A stretch of 64,000 nucleotides of DNA, from assembly GCA_903834785.1 (NCBI GenBank), contig CAILKP010000009.1, positions 1-64,000 on the forward strand, read 5' to 3'. Each line of letters begins with the position of its first letter. Position 1 is the stretch's first letter. Below, one piece after another: positions 43,167 to 52,414 of this stretch. The DNA is from an uncultured bacterium (GTDB lineage Bacteria; Planctomycetota; Phycisphaerae; Phycisphaerales; UBA1924). Below the pieces are notes generated by a model that saw only the letters and a program-made list of their open reading frames with translations, did no database searches and was not told the origin of the DNA. The translations under genes and the position numbers were made by a program.

Positions 43167-44696
43167 ATGAGTCGTATCAATACAAACCCGTCTTCTCTGA
43201 TCGCCCAGCGCAACCTCAACCAGAACAGCAGGGTCCTGACGACCACGCTGGAGCGGCTGAGCACCGGTCTGCGGATCAACCGCGGCAAGGACGACCCGGC
43301 CGGCCTGATCGCCAGCGAGAACCTTCGGTCCGAGAAGGCGGCGCTGACCAGCGCGATCGGTAACGCCGAGCGTACCGACCAGCTGGTGAACATCGCCGAA
43401 GGCGGTCTGCAGGAGCTTTCGAACCTGCTGACGGACCTGAAGGGTCTGGTAACCAGCACGGCCAACTCCGCCGGCCTGTCCGGTGAGGAGAAGCAGGCCA
43501 ACCAGCTGCAGATCGACTCGATCCTGCAGACCGTTGACCGCCTGGCCGAGAGCACGAACTTCCAGGGCGTCAAGCTGCTCAACGGCAACTTTGACTTCAA
43601 CGCCTCGTCGGTCGCCGCCGGTGTGACTGACTTCCGCGTCAACTCGGCCAAAGTGGCCCGCGGCGGCACAATCGCGGTGCAGGCCCTGGTGACGACCTCT
43701 GCCCAGCAGGGTGCGCTGTACCTGTCGACCGGCTCGACGATTGACCTCGGCGGCGGCGGCAGCGGCCTGTTCACCATCGAGGTGGGCGGCAAGCTGGGCA
43801 GCCGCGAGCTGAGCTTCGCCTCGGGCACGACCAAGCAGCAGGTCATCGATGCAATCAACACCTACGCCTCGGTGACGGGCGTGTCGGCATCCTCGTTCAG
43901 CTCGAGCAGCTCCAGCGAGGGCATCCGCCTGCGTTCCACCGAGTTCGGTTCCGACGACTTTGTCGCGGTCCGCGTGGTCAACAACGGCAACATCCAGGGC
44001 ACCAACACCGGCATCTACAACGTCAACGGCACGGACGCCAACACGCCGACGACCACGATCGCCGGTTCGTTCAGCTCCACCACGGCCAGCAACGGCGTGC
44101 GTGATGTGGGCCAGAACCTGGTTGCCACGATCAACGGTGTTGCCGCCACCACCAAGGGCAAGAACGCCCGGATCAACACGGACTTCCTGGATGTGGAGAT
44201 CAGCTTCAACTCGGCGACGGCGCAGGCCCGCGGCAACGTGGCAGCCTTCACCATCACCGGCGGCGGTGCTGAGTTCCAGCTGGCCAGCAAGGTCGATCAG
44301 GCCGGCAAGGTTGCCATCGGCATCCAGAACGTGGCTGCCCGCAAGCTGGGCAACAGCTCGCTGGGTTACCTCAGCTCGCTGGCCAGCGGCCGCACCAACA
44401 ATGTGGTCGATGGCGACCTGACGGCCGGTGCGAAGATTGTTGATGAATCGATCCGCCAGGTCTCGTCGCTCCGCGGCCGACTGGGCGCGTTCCAGAAGAA
44501 CACGGTCTCGGCGACCATCCGCAACCTGGGTGTGTCGCTGGAGAACTCGGCTGCTGCCGAGAGCGTGATCCGCGATGCCGACTTTGCTTCGGAAACAGCG
44601 AACCTGACCCGTTCGCAGATTCTGTCGCAGGCCGCATCGAACTCGCTGGCACTGGCCAACAGTGCTCCGCAGTCGGCCCTGCAGCTGCTGCGGTAA
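43167..44696 (+). CDS. fliC: Flagellin (second copy)
   Basis: Filament subunit of 509 residues. MSRINTNPSSLIAQRNLNQN, TTLERLSTGLRINRGKDDPAG and the C-terminal ENSAAAESVIRDADFASETA with QILSQAASNSLALANSAP are the conserved ends. The middle (about 170-410) is variable. ATG at 43167 with AGGAGG. About nine in ten residues match the third flagellin by eye; it differs much more from the first. The longer open frame upstream is the leader read through. Confidence 0.95.
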   Translation: MSRINTNPSSLIAQRNLNQNSRVLTTTLERLSTGLRINRGKDDPAGLIASENLRSEKAALTSAIGNAERTDQLVNIAEGGLQELSNLLTDLKGLVTSTANSAGLSGEEKQANQLQIDSILQTVDRLAESTNFQGVKLLNGNFDFNASSVAAGVTDFRVNSAKVARGGTIAVQALVTTSAQQGALYLSTGSTIDLGGGGSGLFTIEVGGKLGSRELSFASGTTKQQVIDAINTYASVTGVSASSFSSSSSSEGIRLRSTEFGSDDFVAVRVVNNGNIQGTNTGIYNVNGTDANTPTTTIAGSFSSTTASNGVRDVGQNLVATINGVAATTKGKNARINTDFLDVEISFNSATAQARGNVAAFTITGGGAEFQLASKVDQAGKVAIGIQNVAARKLGNSSLGYLSSLASGRTNNVVDGDLTAGAKIVDESIRQVSSLRGRLGAFQKNTVSATIRNLGVSLENSAAAESVIRDADFASETANLTRSQILSQAASNSLALANSAPQSALQLLR

Positions 44697-44743
44697 GCCG
44701 CAGGTCGCTTCAGGACGGAGTCCTGAAAAACTCACTTGACGCC

Positions 44744-44783
44744 AGCGGCCTCGGGCACACTCGCCCGGGGCCGCTGTGTTTTT
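44744..44783 (+). terminator. Terminator of the second flagellin
   Basis: AGCGGCCTCGGGC and GCCCGGGGCCGCT pair with one bulge, followed by GTGTTTTTGG. Confidence 0.85.
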
Positions 44784-44899
44784 GGTGTCTTGCTCAATGA
44801 GCGGCAGATCACGCGAAAGTGATCGGACGTGCGGGCGGTGCCGAGAACAAGCGAAACAGGCCGCGAATGGAAAGCCGCGCCGATTGTGCGCGTCCGAAT

Positions 44900-45103
44900 G
44901 GCTGTTGTGAACGCCGGACAGCGAATGCCAGCCAGATGCGGGTCGATGACAAAATGTGCGCGTGACCGTCGCAGGTCCATGACGCACGCCGGTTCGGTAC
45001 GGATGCCGACCGGTTGAGAGAGTCCGGAGCCCGCCCATGGGGCAGGCCGGACACCCACGCGGCGGGTCAGCCACGGAAGCTCGATGTCAGGAGGTCAAGT
45101 CCT
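44900..45103 (+). promoter_or_regulatory. Leader region of the third flagellin, homologous to the second
   Basis: Carries the same ordered segments as 42990-43166. It contains in addition a hairpin GTCCGG ... CCGGAC around CCCATGGGG (45021-45050). AGGAGG at 45089-45094 lies 9 bases before the TTG start. Confidence 0.55.
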
Positions 45104-46633
45104 TTGAGTCGCATCAATACCAATCCATCGTCCCTCATCGCTCAACGCAACCTGGGTCAGAACAGCAAAACGCTGACGACCACACTGGAGCGGCTGAGCA
45201 CCGGTCTGCGGGTCAACCGCGGCAAGGATGACCCCGCCGGCCTGATCGCCAGCGAGAACCTGCGGAGCGAGAAGGCCGCGCTGACCAGCGCGATCGGCAA
45301 CGCCGAGCGTACCGACCAACTGGTGAACATCGCCGAAGGCGGTCTGCAGGAGCTCTCGAACCTGCTGACTGACCTCAAGGGCCTGGTAGCCAGCACGGCC
45401 AACTCCGCCGGTCTTTCCGGTGAGGAGAAGCAGGCCAACCAGCTGCAGATCGACTCGATCCTGCAGACCGTTGACCGCCTCTCGGAGAGCACGAACTTCC
45501 AGGGCGTCAAGCTGCTCAACGGCAACTTTGACTTCAACACCTCATCGGTGGCCTCGGGCGTGACGGACTTCCGCGTCAACTCAGCCAAGGTGGCCCGCGG
45601 CGGCAGCATCGCCGTGCAGGCGCTTGTCACGACCTCGGCCCAGCAGGGCGCGCTGTACCTGTCGACGGGATCGTCGATCAACCTCGGCGGCGGCGGCAGC
45701 GGCCTGTTCACCGTTGAGGTGGGCGGCAAGCTCGGCAGCCGCGAGCTGAGCTTTGCCTCGGGCACGACAAAGCAGCAGGTCATCGACGCCATCAACACCT
45801 ATACCTCGGTGACGGGCGTCTCGGCCAGCAGCTTCAGTTCGTCGAGCTCGAGTGAGGGCATCCGCCTGCGTTCATCGGAGTTCGGCAGCGAAGAGTTCGT
45901 GTCGGTGAAGGTCGTCAACTCGGCCAACATCCAGGGCACCAACACCGGCATCTACAACGTTGCCAGCACGGACGCCAACACGCCGACGACCACGCGAGCT
46001 GGTGCGTTCAACTCCTCGACGGCGTCCAACGGCGTTCGCGATGCAGGCCAGAACCTGGTTGCCACCATCAACGGTGTGGCCGCCACGGCCAAGGGCAAGA
46101 CGGCCCGGATCAACACGGACTTCCTGGACGTGGAGATCAGCTTCAACTCGGCGACGGCGCAGGCCCGCGGCAACGTGGCTGCCTTCTCCATCACCGGCGG
46201 CGGTGCTGAGTTCCAGCTGGCCAGCAAGGTCGACCAGGGCGGCAAGGTTGCCATCGGCATCCAGAACGTGGCGGCCCGCAAGCTGGGCAACAGCTCGCTG
46301 GGTTACCTCAGCTCGCTGGCCAGCGGCCGCACCAACAACGTGGTCGACGGCGACCTGACGGCCGGTGCGAAGATTGTTGATGAATCGATCCGCCAGGTCT
46401 CGTCGCTCCGCGGCCGACTGGGCGCGTTCCAGAAGAACACCGTCGCGGCGACCGTCCGCAACCTGGGTGTGTCGCTGGAGAACTCGGCTGCTGCCGAGAG
46501 CGTGATCCGCGATGCCGACTTTGCTTCGGAAACCGCGAACCTCACCCGTTCGCAGATTCTGTCGCAGGCCGCTTCGAACTCGCTGGCACTGGCCAACAGT
46601 GCTCCGCAGTCGGCCCTGCAGCTGCTGCGATAA
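45104..46633 (+). CDS. fliC: Flagellin (third copy), TTG start
   Basis: Near-duplicate of the second flagellin, 509 residues. Homology to the second copy begins at a TTG (45104), with AGGAGG 9 bases upstream, at exactly the place of the ATG in the second copy; the next upstream ATG/GTG would add residues that are not conserved. A TTG start implies weaker translation. Conserved flagellin ends as in the second copy; differences lie mostly in the middle. A terminator follows at 46680. Confidence 0.94.
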   Translation: MSRINTNPSSLIAQRNLGQNSKTLTTTLERLSTGLRVNRGKDDPAGLIASENLRSEKAALTSAIGNAERTDQLVNIAEGGLQELSNLLTDLKGLVASTANSAGLSGEEKQANQLQIDSILQTVDRLSESTNFQGVKLLNGNFDFNTSSVASGVTDFRVNSAKVARGGSIAVQALVTTSAQQGALYLSTGSSINLGGGGSGLFTVEVGGKLGSRELSFASGTTKQQVIDAINTYTSVTGVSASSFSSSSSSEGIRLRSSEFGSEEFVSVKVVNSANIQGTNTGIYNVASTDANTPTTTRAGAFNSSTASNGVRDAGQNLVATINGVAATAKGKTARINTDFLDVEISFNSATAQARGNVAAFSITGGGAEFQLASKVDQGGKVAIGIQNVAARKLGNSSLGYLSSLASGRTNNVVDGDLTAGAKIVDESIRQVSSLRGRLGAFQKNTVAATVRNLGVSLENSAAAESVIRDADFASETANLTRSQILSQAASNSLALANSAPQSALQLLR

Positions 46634-46679
46634 GCCGCAGGGACCGGGAAGGTCCTCCTGATGATCTCACTCGATCACG

Positions 46680-46718
46680 GCGTCCCCGGGCGACAACGTC
46701 CGGGGACGCTGTTTTTTT
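46680..46718 (+). terminator. Terminator of the third flagellin
   Basis: GCGTCCCCGG and CCGGGGACGC form a perfect 10-bp stem with a 10-base loop, followed by TG and seven T. Confidence 0.95.
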
Positions 46719-46736
46719 GTGATCGGGGCGGGCGGG

Positions 46737-47348
46737 TTACTGGACGGGCTGGGTGAGGACGGCGATGTCGGGGACGTTGCGGTAGTTGCCGTCGTAGTCC
46801 AGGCCGTAGCCGACGACGAACTCGTTACCGATGTCGAAGCACGAGTGCTCGCAGGGGACTTCCTCGACGCGTTTGACATCGCGCTTGGTCAGCAGGACGC
46901 ACAGCCGCAGCGACTGGGGATTCTGGGCCATGATCATGCGGCGGAGGAGGCCGAGGGTCTGGCCGGAGTCGAGGATGTCATCGACAAGGATGATCCGCTT
47001 GCCCTTGAGGTCCATGGGGATGCCCTGCTGGACCGTGGCACCCTGGGAGGATGTTGCCGCACCGGGGTAGCTCGAGACGGTGACCGGCTTGATGGACATG
47101 GTCACGGGCATGGCGCGGACGAGGTCCGCCACGAACAGAATGGCGCCGGTGAGGACCGGCACCATGACCACCGGGCCGGGCGTGATGCCGGCCCGGTGGA
47201 GACGATCCTCCTCGGCGAGCAGTTCCGTGGTGAGCCGGTGGCCCATGTCACGGACTTTCTCGGCGATGGTGTCGCGGGGGATCAGGATGCGGAGGGAGGA
47301 GGGGTTCAATTGCCAAAGGCCCAAATTACCAAATTGACAAATGGTCAA
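46737..47348 (-). CDS. hpt: Hypoxanthine phosphoribosyltransferase
   Basis: Purine salvage: converts hypoxanthine or guanine with PRPP to IMP or GMP. RIILVDDILDSGQTL is the PRPP-binding loop; ITPGPVVMVPVLTGAILFVADLVRAM and SSYPG match the family. Translated from the only long frame, 203 residues, starting with a TTG (47348). The first 15-20 residues are encoded in an AT-rich repeat array, so a start further inside (for example TTG 47309) is possible. Start uncertain. It follows eno on the same strand after 26 bases. Confidence 0.88.
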   Translation of the reverse strand: MTICQFGNLGLWQLNPSSLRILIPRDTIAEKVRDMGHRLTTELLAEEDRLHRAGITPGPVVMVPVLTGAILFVADLVRAMPVTMSIKPVTVSSYPGAATSSQGATVQQGIPMDLKGKRIILVDDILDSGQTLGLLRRMIMAQNPQSLRLCVLLTKRDVKRVEEVPCEHSCFDIGNEFVVGYGLDYDGNYRNVPDIAVLTQPVQ

Positions 47349-47353
47349 ATTGG
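47308..47353. repeat. AT-rich CAAATTG array between eno and hpt
   Basis: Units such as CCAAAGGCCC, AAATTACC, AAATTGAC, AAATGGTC and AAATTGGGG iterate. It lies over the presumed start of hpt and just after the stop of eno (47375). Confidence 0.7.
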
Positions 47354-47374
47354 GGAGATGGAAGGGGACTGGCT

Positions 47375-49056
<1,682 letters not shown>

Positions 49057-49755
49057 ATGCCGTCCTCTCCAGAGGTGATTGCCGCGAAGGTTGATGCGCT
49101 CAAGGTGGCGCTGGTGCAGCAGGGTCGTCGCGTTGAGGCGATGGCGGAGTTGTCGTTCTCGGCGTGCTTTGCCCGCGACACGGTCAAGGCCCAGCAGGCG
49201 ATTGCCGCGGATACAGAGATTGACCGGGTCGATGTGGAGATCGAGAAGTCGGCCGTTGACCTGCTGACGCTGGCGTGTACCGACGGGGCGATGATGTCGC
49301 CCCAGCAGGTGCGCAGCGTGCTGACGATCGTGAAGATCAACAACGAGCTGGAGCGCATCGCCGATGTGGCGACGGTGATTGCCGAGCAGGTCAAGCACCT
49401 GCAGCCGGCGGAGAACTTCCCGCAGACGTTCCGCGTGCTGGCCAACTCGGCGATCGGCATCCTGCGGGACTCGGTCTCATCACTGGATGCGGCGGACCCG
49501 AAGCTGGCCAAGAAGGCGCTGATGAGCCAGACGACGGTGAACCAGTTCAAGCAAGCGCTGATCCGCGACTTGCACCAGCAGCTGCAAAGCGGCAAGCTGA
49601 CGAACCTGCCGCTGGCCAGTGCGCTGCACGATGTGGCCAGCAGCGCGGTGACGATGACGGATCACTGCACGAACATCTGCGAGCAGGTGCTGTACGTGGC
49701 GACGGGAACGATCATGCGGCACATGGAGGGGCGGTGGGAAGAGGTGAATGTGTGA
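49057..49755 (+). CDS. phoU: PhoU-family phosphate regulator
   Basis: 232 residues of two three-helix PhoU bundles: VEAMAELSFSACFARDTVKAQQAIA, DRVDVEIEKSAVDLLTLACTD, KINNELERIADVATVIAEQV in the first, and RDLHQQLQSGKLTNL, ASSAVTMTDHCTNICEQVLYVATGTIMRHM in the second. E-x-x-R-I-A-D is the metal-binding motif of the family. In other bacteria PhoU acts with the PstSCAB transporter and PhoR; no pst or pho genes are adjacent. ATG at 49057. Confidence 0.85.
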   Translation: MPSSPEVIAAKVDALKVALVQQGRRVEAMAELSFSACFARDTVKAQQAIAADTEIDRVDVEIEKSAVDLLTLACTDGAMMSPQQVRSVLTIVKINNELERIADVATVIAEQVKHLQPAENFPQTFRVLANSAIGILRDSVSSLDAADPKLAKKALMSQTTVNQFKQALIRDLHQQLQSGKLTNLPLASALHDVASSAVTMTDHCTNICEQVLYVATGTIMRHMEGRWEEVNV

Positions 49756-49763
49756 GGGGGGAA

Positions 49764-49803
49764 ATGGCCAAATTGCCAAAGGGCCAAATTGCCAAATTGA
49801 AAA
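49764..49803. repeat. AT-rich CAAATTG array after phoU-like gene
   Basis: AATGGCCAAATTGCC, AAAGGGCCAAATTGCC and AAATTG iterate in the gap between convergent genes. Confidence 0.75.
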
Positions 49804-49839
49804 GCAGGGGAACCGAGCGCACGGGGTGCGTTTTGCGGC

Positions 49840-50700
49840 TTAGATGCCGGTGACCTTGCTCAGTGCTCGCTTGGCGACGTGGCTGATGATGCCGGCGACC
49901 AGCAGGACGGCCAGGACCGAGACGATCAGGCCGGTCCACCAGACCCAGCCGGGGGCGGCTTGTTCCAGTGAGGCCTTGGTGAGCTGGCCCTGGACCAGTG
50001 AGCCCAGGAAGACGGCCAGTGCGGTGCGCGGGGCCATGCCGGCGACGGTGCCCAGGACGAAGCAGGGCAGCGGGACCTTGACGCTGGCCATGACCAGGTT
50101 GGTCAGGGCGAACGGCGAGTTGGGGGGCATACGGATGAGGGCGACCAGCGCGGTGGTGCGCCAGAAGCCGGGGCGTTCGGCGGGGGGCAGGATGCCGCGG
50201 GAGTCGCTGGGTGCGCGGCCGAGCAGCGCTTCGCGGATGGCCTTCCAGCGGGGTTTTTCCTCGATGATCTTCTCAACCCGGTCGCCGGAGACCATGCTGG
50301 CGGTGGCGTAGCCGATGAGTGAGGCACCGCCGAAGCCAAGCAGGGCGGCGGGGATGCCGTAGGCGGTGCCGAAGGCGTAGCCGCCCAGGGCGGACTGCGC
50401 GTAGGTGGGCAGGAACGCGAAGCCGGCCAGCACGGCGAAGCAGCCGGTGTAGATCCACCAACCTGAGGACTCGTGGCCTTTGAGCCAGTCGGAGATCTGG
50501 GGCATGTAGTAGAACAGGGGAATGGAGCAGAGCGGGGGCAGGGCCACCCAGAGGATGCCCAGGATGCCGACCGGGCCGAGGCGGGTGGCCAGGTCCTTGG
50601 TAAGCTGGGGTGGCGCGGCGGGGGTCGTCGTCACCGGGAGCGGGGCGGATGCTGGCTCGGGGGGCGTGGACGGCGCGTCGGTTGTGGATTTCTCGTTCAA
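49840..50700 (-). CDS. TVP38/TMEM64-like (VTT domain) membrane protein
   Basis: 286 residues with a Pro/Thr-rich N-terminal tail and five to six transmembrane helices (VGILGILWVALPPLCSIPLF, WWIYTGCFAVLAGFAFLP, and others). FALTNLVMASVKVPLPCFVLGTVAG followed by ALAVFLGS is the VTT/SNARE-associated motif region of TVP38/DedA-type proteins. These proteins move lipids between membrane leaflets. The start is a TTG at 50700 that opens MNEKST; no internal ATG comes before the first helix. Confidence 0.75.
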   Translation of the reverse strand: MNEKSTTDAPSTPPEPASAPLPVTTTPAAPPQLTKDLATRLGPVGILGILWVALPPLCSIPLFYYMPQISDWLKGHESSGWWIYTGCFAVLAGFAFLPTYAQSALGGYAFGTAYGIPAALLGFGGASLIGYATASMVSGDRVEKIIEEKPRWKAIREALLGRAPSDSRGILPPAERPGFWRTTALVALIRMPPNSPFALTNLVMASVKVPLPCFVLGTVAGMAPRTALAVFLGSLVQGQLTKASLEQAAPGWVWWTGLIVSVLAVLLVAGIISHVAKRALSKVTGI

Positions 50701-50732
50701 GGACCAAGCGTAGAACCGACGTACCCTGTGGC

Positions 50733-51386
50733 ATGAGCCGCGGTTTTAATACGGTTTCGATCGGACGTCCGACCCGCCGGTGCGCCCAGAGCGGGCGTGC
50801 GCTGGTGACGGGGGAGAAGTACCTGGCGGCGGTGTACGAGCCGCAGTCTGGGGACACGCCGGAGCGGCGGGATTACAGCATGGAGGCGTGCCCGGGCGGC
50901 CGGCCGCCGACCAAGGACGGCCTGATTGCCTGCTGGCGGACCACGGTTCATGAGGGCGGCAAGAAGGACCGGCCGCTGCTGGATGATGATGCGCTGGCGG
51001 ACCTGTTTGAGCAGACGGGCGATGTGGAGACGGCGCACCACCCGGCGGCGGGATCGGCCGAGTTTCATCGCATGGCGCTGCGGTATGTCGTCACGCTCAT
51101 GCTGCTGCGTCGGCGGCTGCTGATTCAGGAGGGGCAGAAGGGCGACTTGCTGCTGGTGCGGCAGAAGGGGATTCCGCGTCCGCCGGAGGGGCCGGCAGCG
51201 CTGAAGGTGCTGGACCCGGGGCTGGATGAGCAGATGGTGCTGGACATCATCACGCAGTTGGAGACCGGCGGCGTGGGGCCGGCTGCTGAGGAGCCGGCGG
51301 CTGCTACCGCTGCTGCGGAGGTGACGGTGACTGCCGCTGTGGCGACGGAGCCAGCGGTTGTGGGCGGAAGGGAAGTGAACCAGTGA
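50733..51386 (+). CDS. Planctomycete-type small hypothetical with three Cys
   Basis: 217 residues. The N-terminal 85 residues have CAQSGRALVTGEKYLAAVY, RRDYSMEACPGG and CWRTTV, a pattern that looks like a short Cys-based structural domain. The middle (DLFEQTGDVETAHH, ALRYVVTLMLLRRRLLI) is helical, the C-terminus Ala/Thr-rich. Function unknown. The stop overlaps the GTG of the lipoprotein gene by 4 bases, so the two are coupled. Confidence 0.65.
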   Translation: MSRGFNTVSIGRPTRRCAQSGRALVTGEKYLAAVYEPQSGDTPERRDYSMEACPGGRPPTKDGLIACWRTTVHEGGKKDRPLLDDDALADLFEQTGDVETAHHPAAGSAEFHRMALRYVVTLMLLRRRLLIQEGQKGDLLLVRQKGIPRPPEGPAALKVLDPGLDEQMVLDIITQLETGGVGPAAEEPAAATAAAEVTVTAAVATEPAVVGGREVNQ

Positions 51387-52414
51387 CCGGCGTGAGCGGC
51401 CCAAGGGCGAGCGCACCATGGCGGCTGCGGCGGGCTGTGCTGCCGGTTGTTGCCGCACTGCTCGCGCTGGCGGGCGGGTGCAAGAGCAGCGAGCTGCCGG
51501 ACCTGGACGCGGGGGCGCCGATTGCGCGCGGGGCGGCGCCTGATTACGGCACCGTGGCGGCGGACCACAACCGGCGTGCGACGGTGGCGGGCATGATGAG
51601 CGCCGATGCGGTGGGCACGCTGCAGTGGATGGAGAACGGTGAGCAGCGGACCGAGCAGGTGGAGGCCAAGCTGTACTACGGCGGGCCGGGCAAGGTGCAC
51701 CTTGCGGTGCGGAAGCTGAGCCAGACGCTGCTGATCCTGGGCAGCAAGCCCGACGGGCTGTACTTTGCCGTTGATGTGCGGGCCAAGCCGCCGGCGATGC
51801 GTGTGGGCGGGATGCGTCAGTGGCCGCAGGCGGGTGCTGGCGGTTCGGCGCGGGCGGGCACGCTTGCCTCGCTGACTGGTGTGGCGCGGGCGCTGGACGA
51901 TGTGCTGGGCGTGGCGCCGGTGCCGCTGGAGGCCGGGACGCTGGCGGGCACGCAATGGTCAACGGCGGGGAACCTGCTGGGGCTGAGTTACGTGCGGGCG
52001 GACCGCGGCGGCGTGAAGGTGCGCCGGTGGCTGAGCACCGATGGGCAGCTCAGGCTGCTGCAGACGGAGTTGTTTGCGCCGACCGGCGGGCCGCTGGCGA
52101 CCTCCCGCGTGCAGGCGTTTGACGTGCTGACGGGCGGGACGCAGTCACCCCCCCCGCTGCTGCCGGCGGCGATTCTGATTGCAGTTGAGGGCGCCGAGCA
52201 GGTGCGGATTGATCTGCGGCTGGTGGATGTGCGGCAGGAGGCGACGCTGAACCCGGTGCTGTTTGATGCCGCGGCGCAGGCGGAAGCGGCGGGCGTGACG
52301 CGTCTGATTGACCTGGACGGCACGAAGGTGCCGGAGTGGCCGACGACGACTCCGACTGCGGGACCAGCGGCAGCGCAGCCGGCGGCGGTGCGGCCGGCGG
52401 AAACCAAGAAGTGA
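51383..52414 (+). CDS. Outer-membrane lipoprotein, unknown
   Basis: 343 residues from a GTG. VVAALLALAGGCKSSELP is a lipoprotein signal: lipobox LAGGC with the modified Cys, then Lys, Ser, Ser. The mature protein is beta-rich (VAGMMSADAVGTLQWMENGE, KVHLAVRKLSQTLLILGS, LYFAVDVRAK) in the style of LolA/LolB-like lipid-binding barrels of planctomycetes, which is inference. Its stop overlaps the next gene's ATG by one base, so all three genes (50733, 51383, 52414) form one unit. Confidence 0.72.
   Translation: MTGVSGPRASAPWRLRRAVLPVVAALLALAGGCKSSELPDLDAGAPIARGAAPDYGTVAADHNRRATVAGMMSADAVGTLQWMENGEQRTEQVEAKLYYGGPGKVHLAVRKLSQTLLILGSKPDGLYFAVDVRAKPPAMRVGGMRQWPQAGAGGSARAGTLASLTGVARALDDVLGVAPVPLEAGTLAGTQWSTAGNLLGLSYVRADRGGVKVRRWLSTDGQLRLLQTELFAPTGGPLATSRVQAFDVLTGGTQSPPPLLPAAILIAVEGAEQVRIDLRLVDVRQEATLNPVLFDAAAQAEAAGVTRLIDLDGTKVPEWPTTTPTAGPAAAQPAAVRPAETKK

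Noticed and set aside
42912-45074. 720-residue minus-strand frame over the second flagellin
   Set aside because: Complement of a flagellin; a similar one exists over the first flagellin. Both are shadows.
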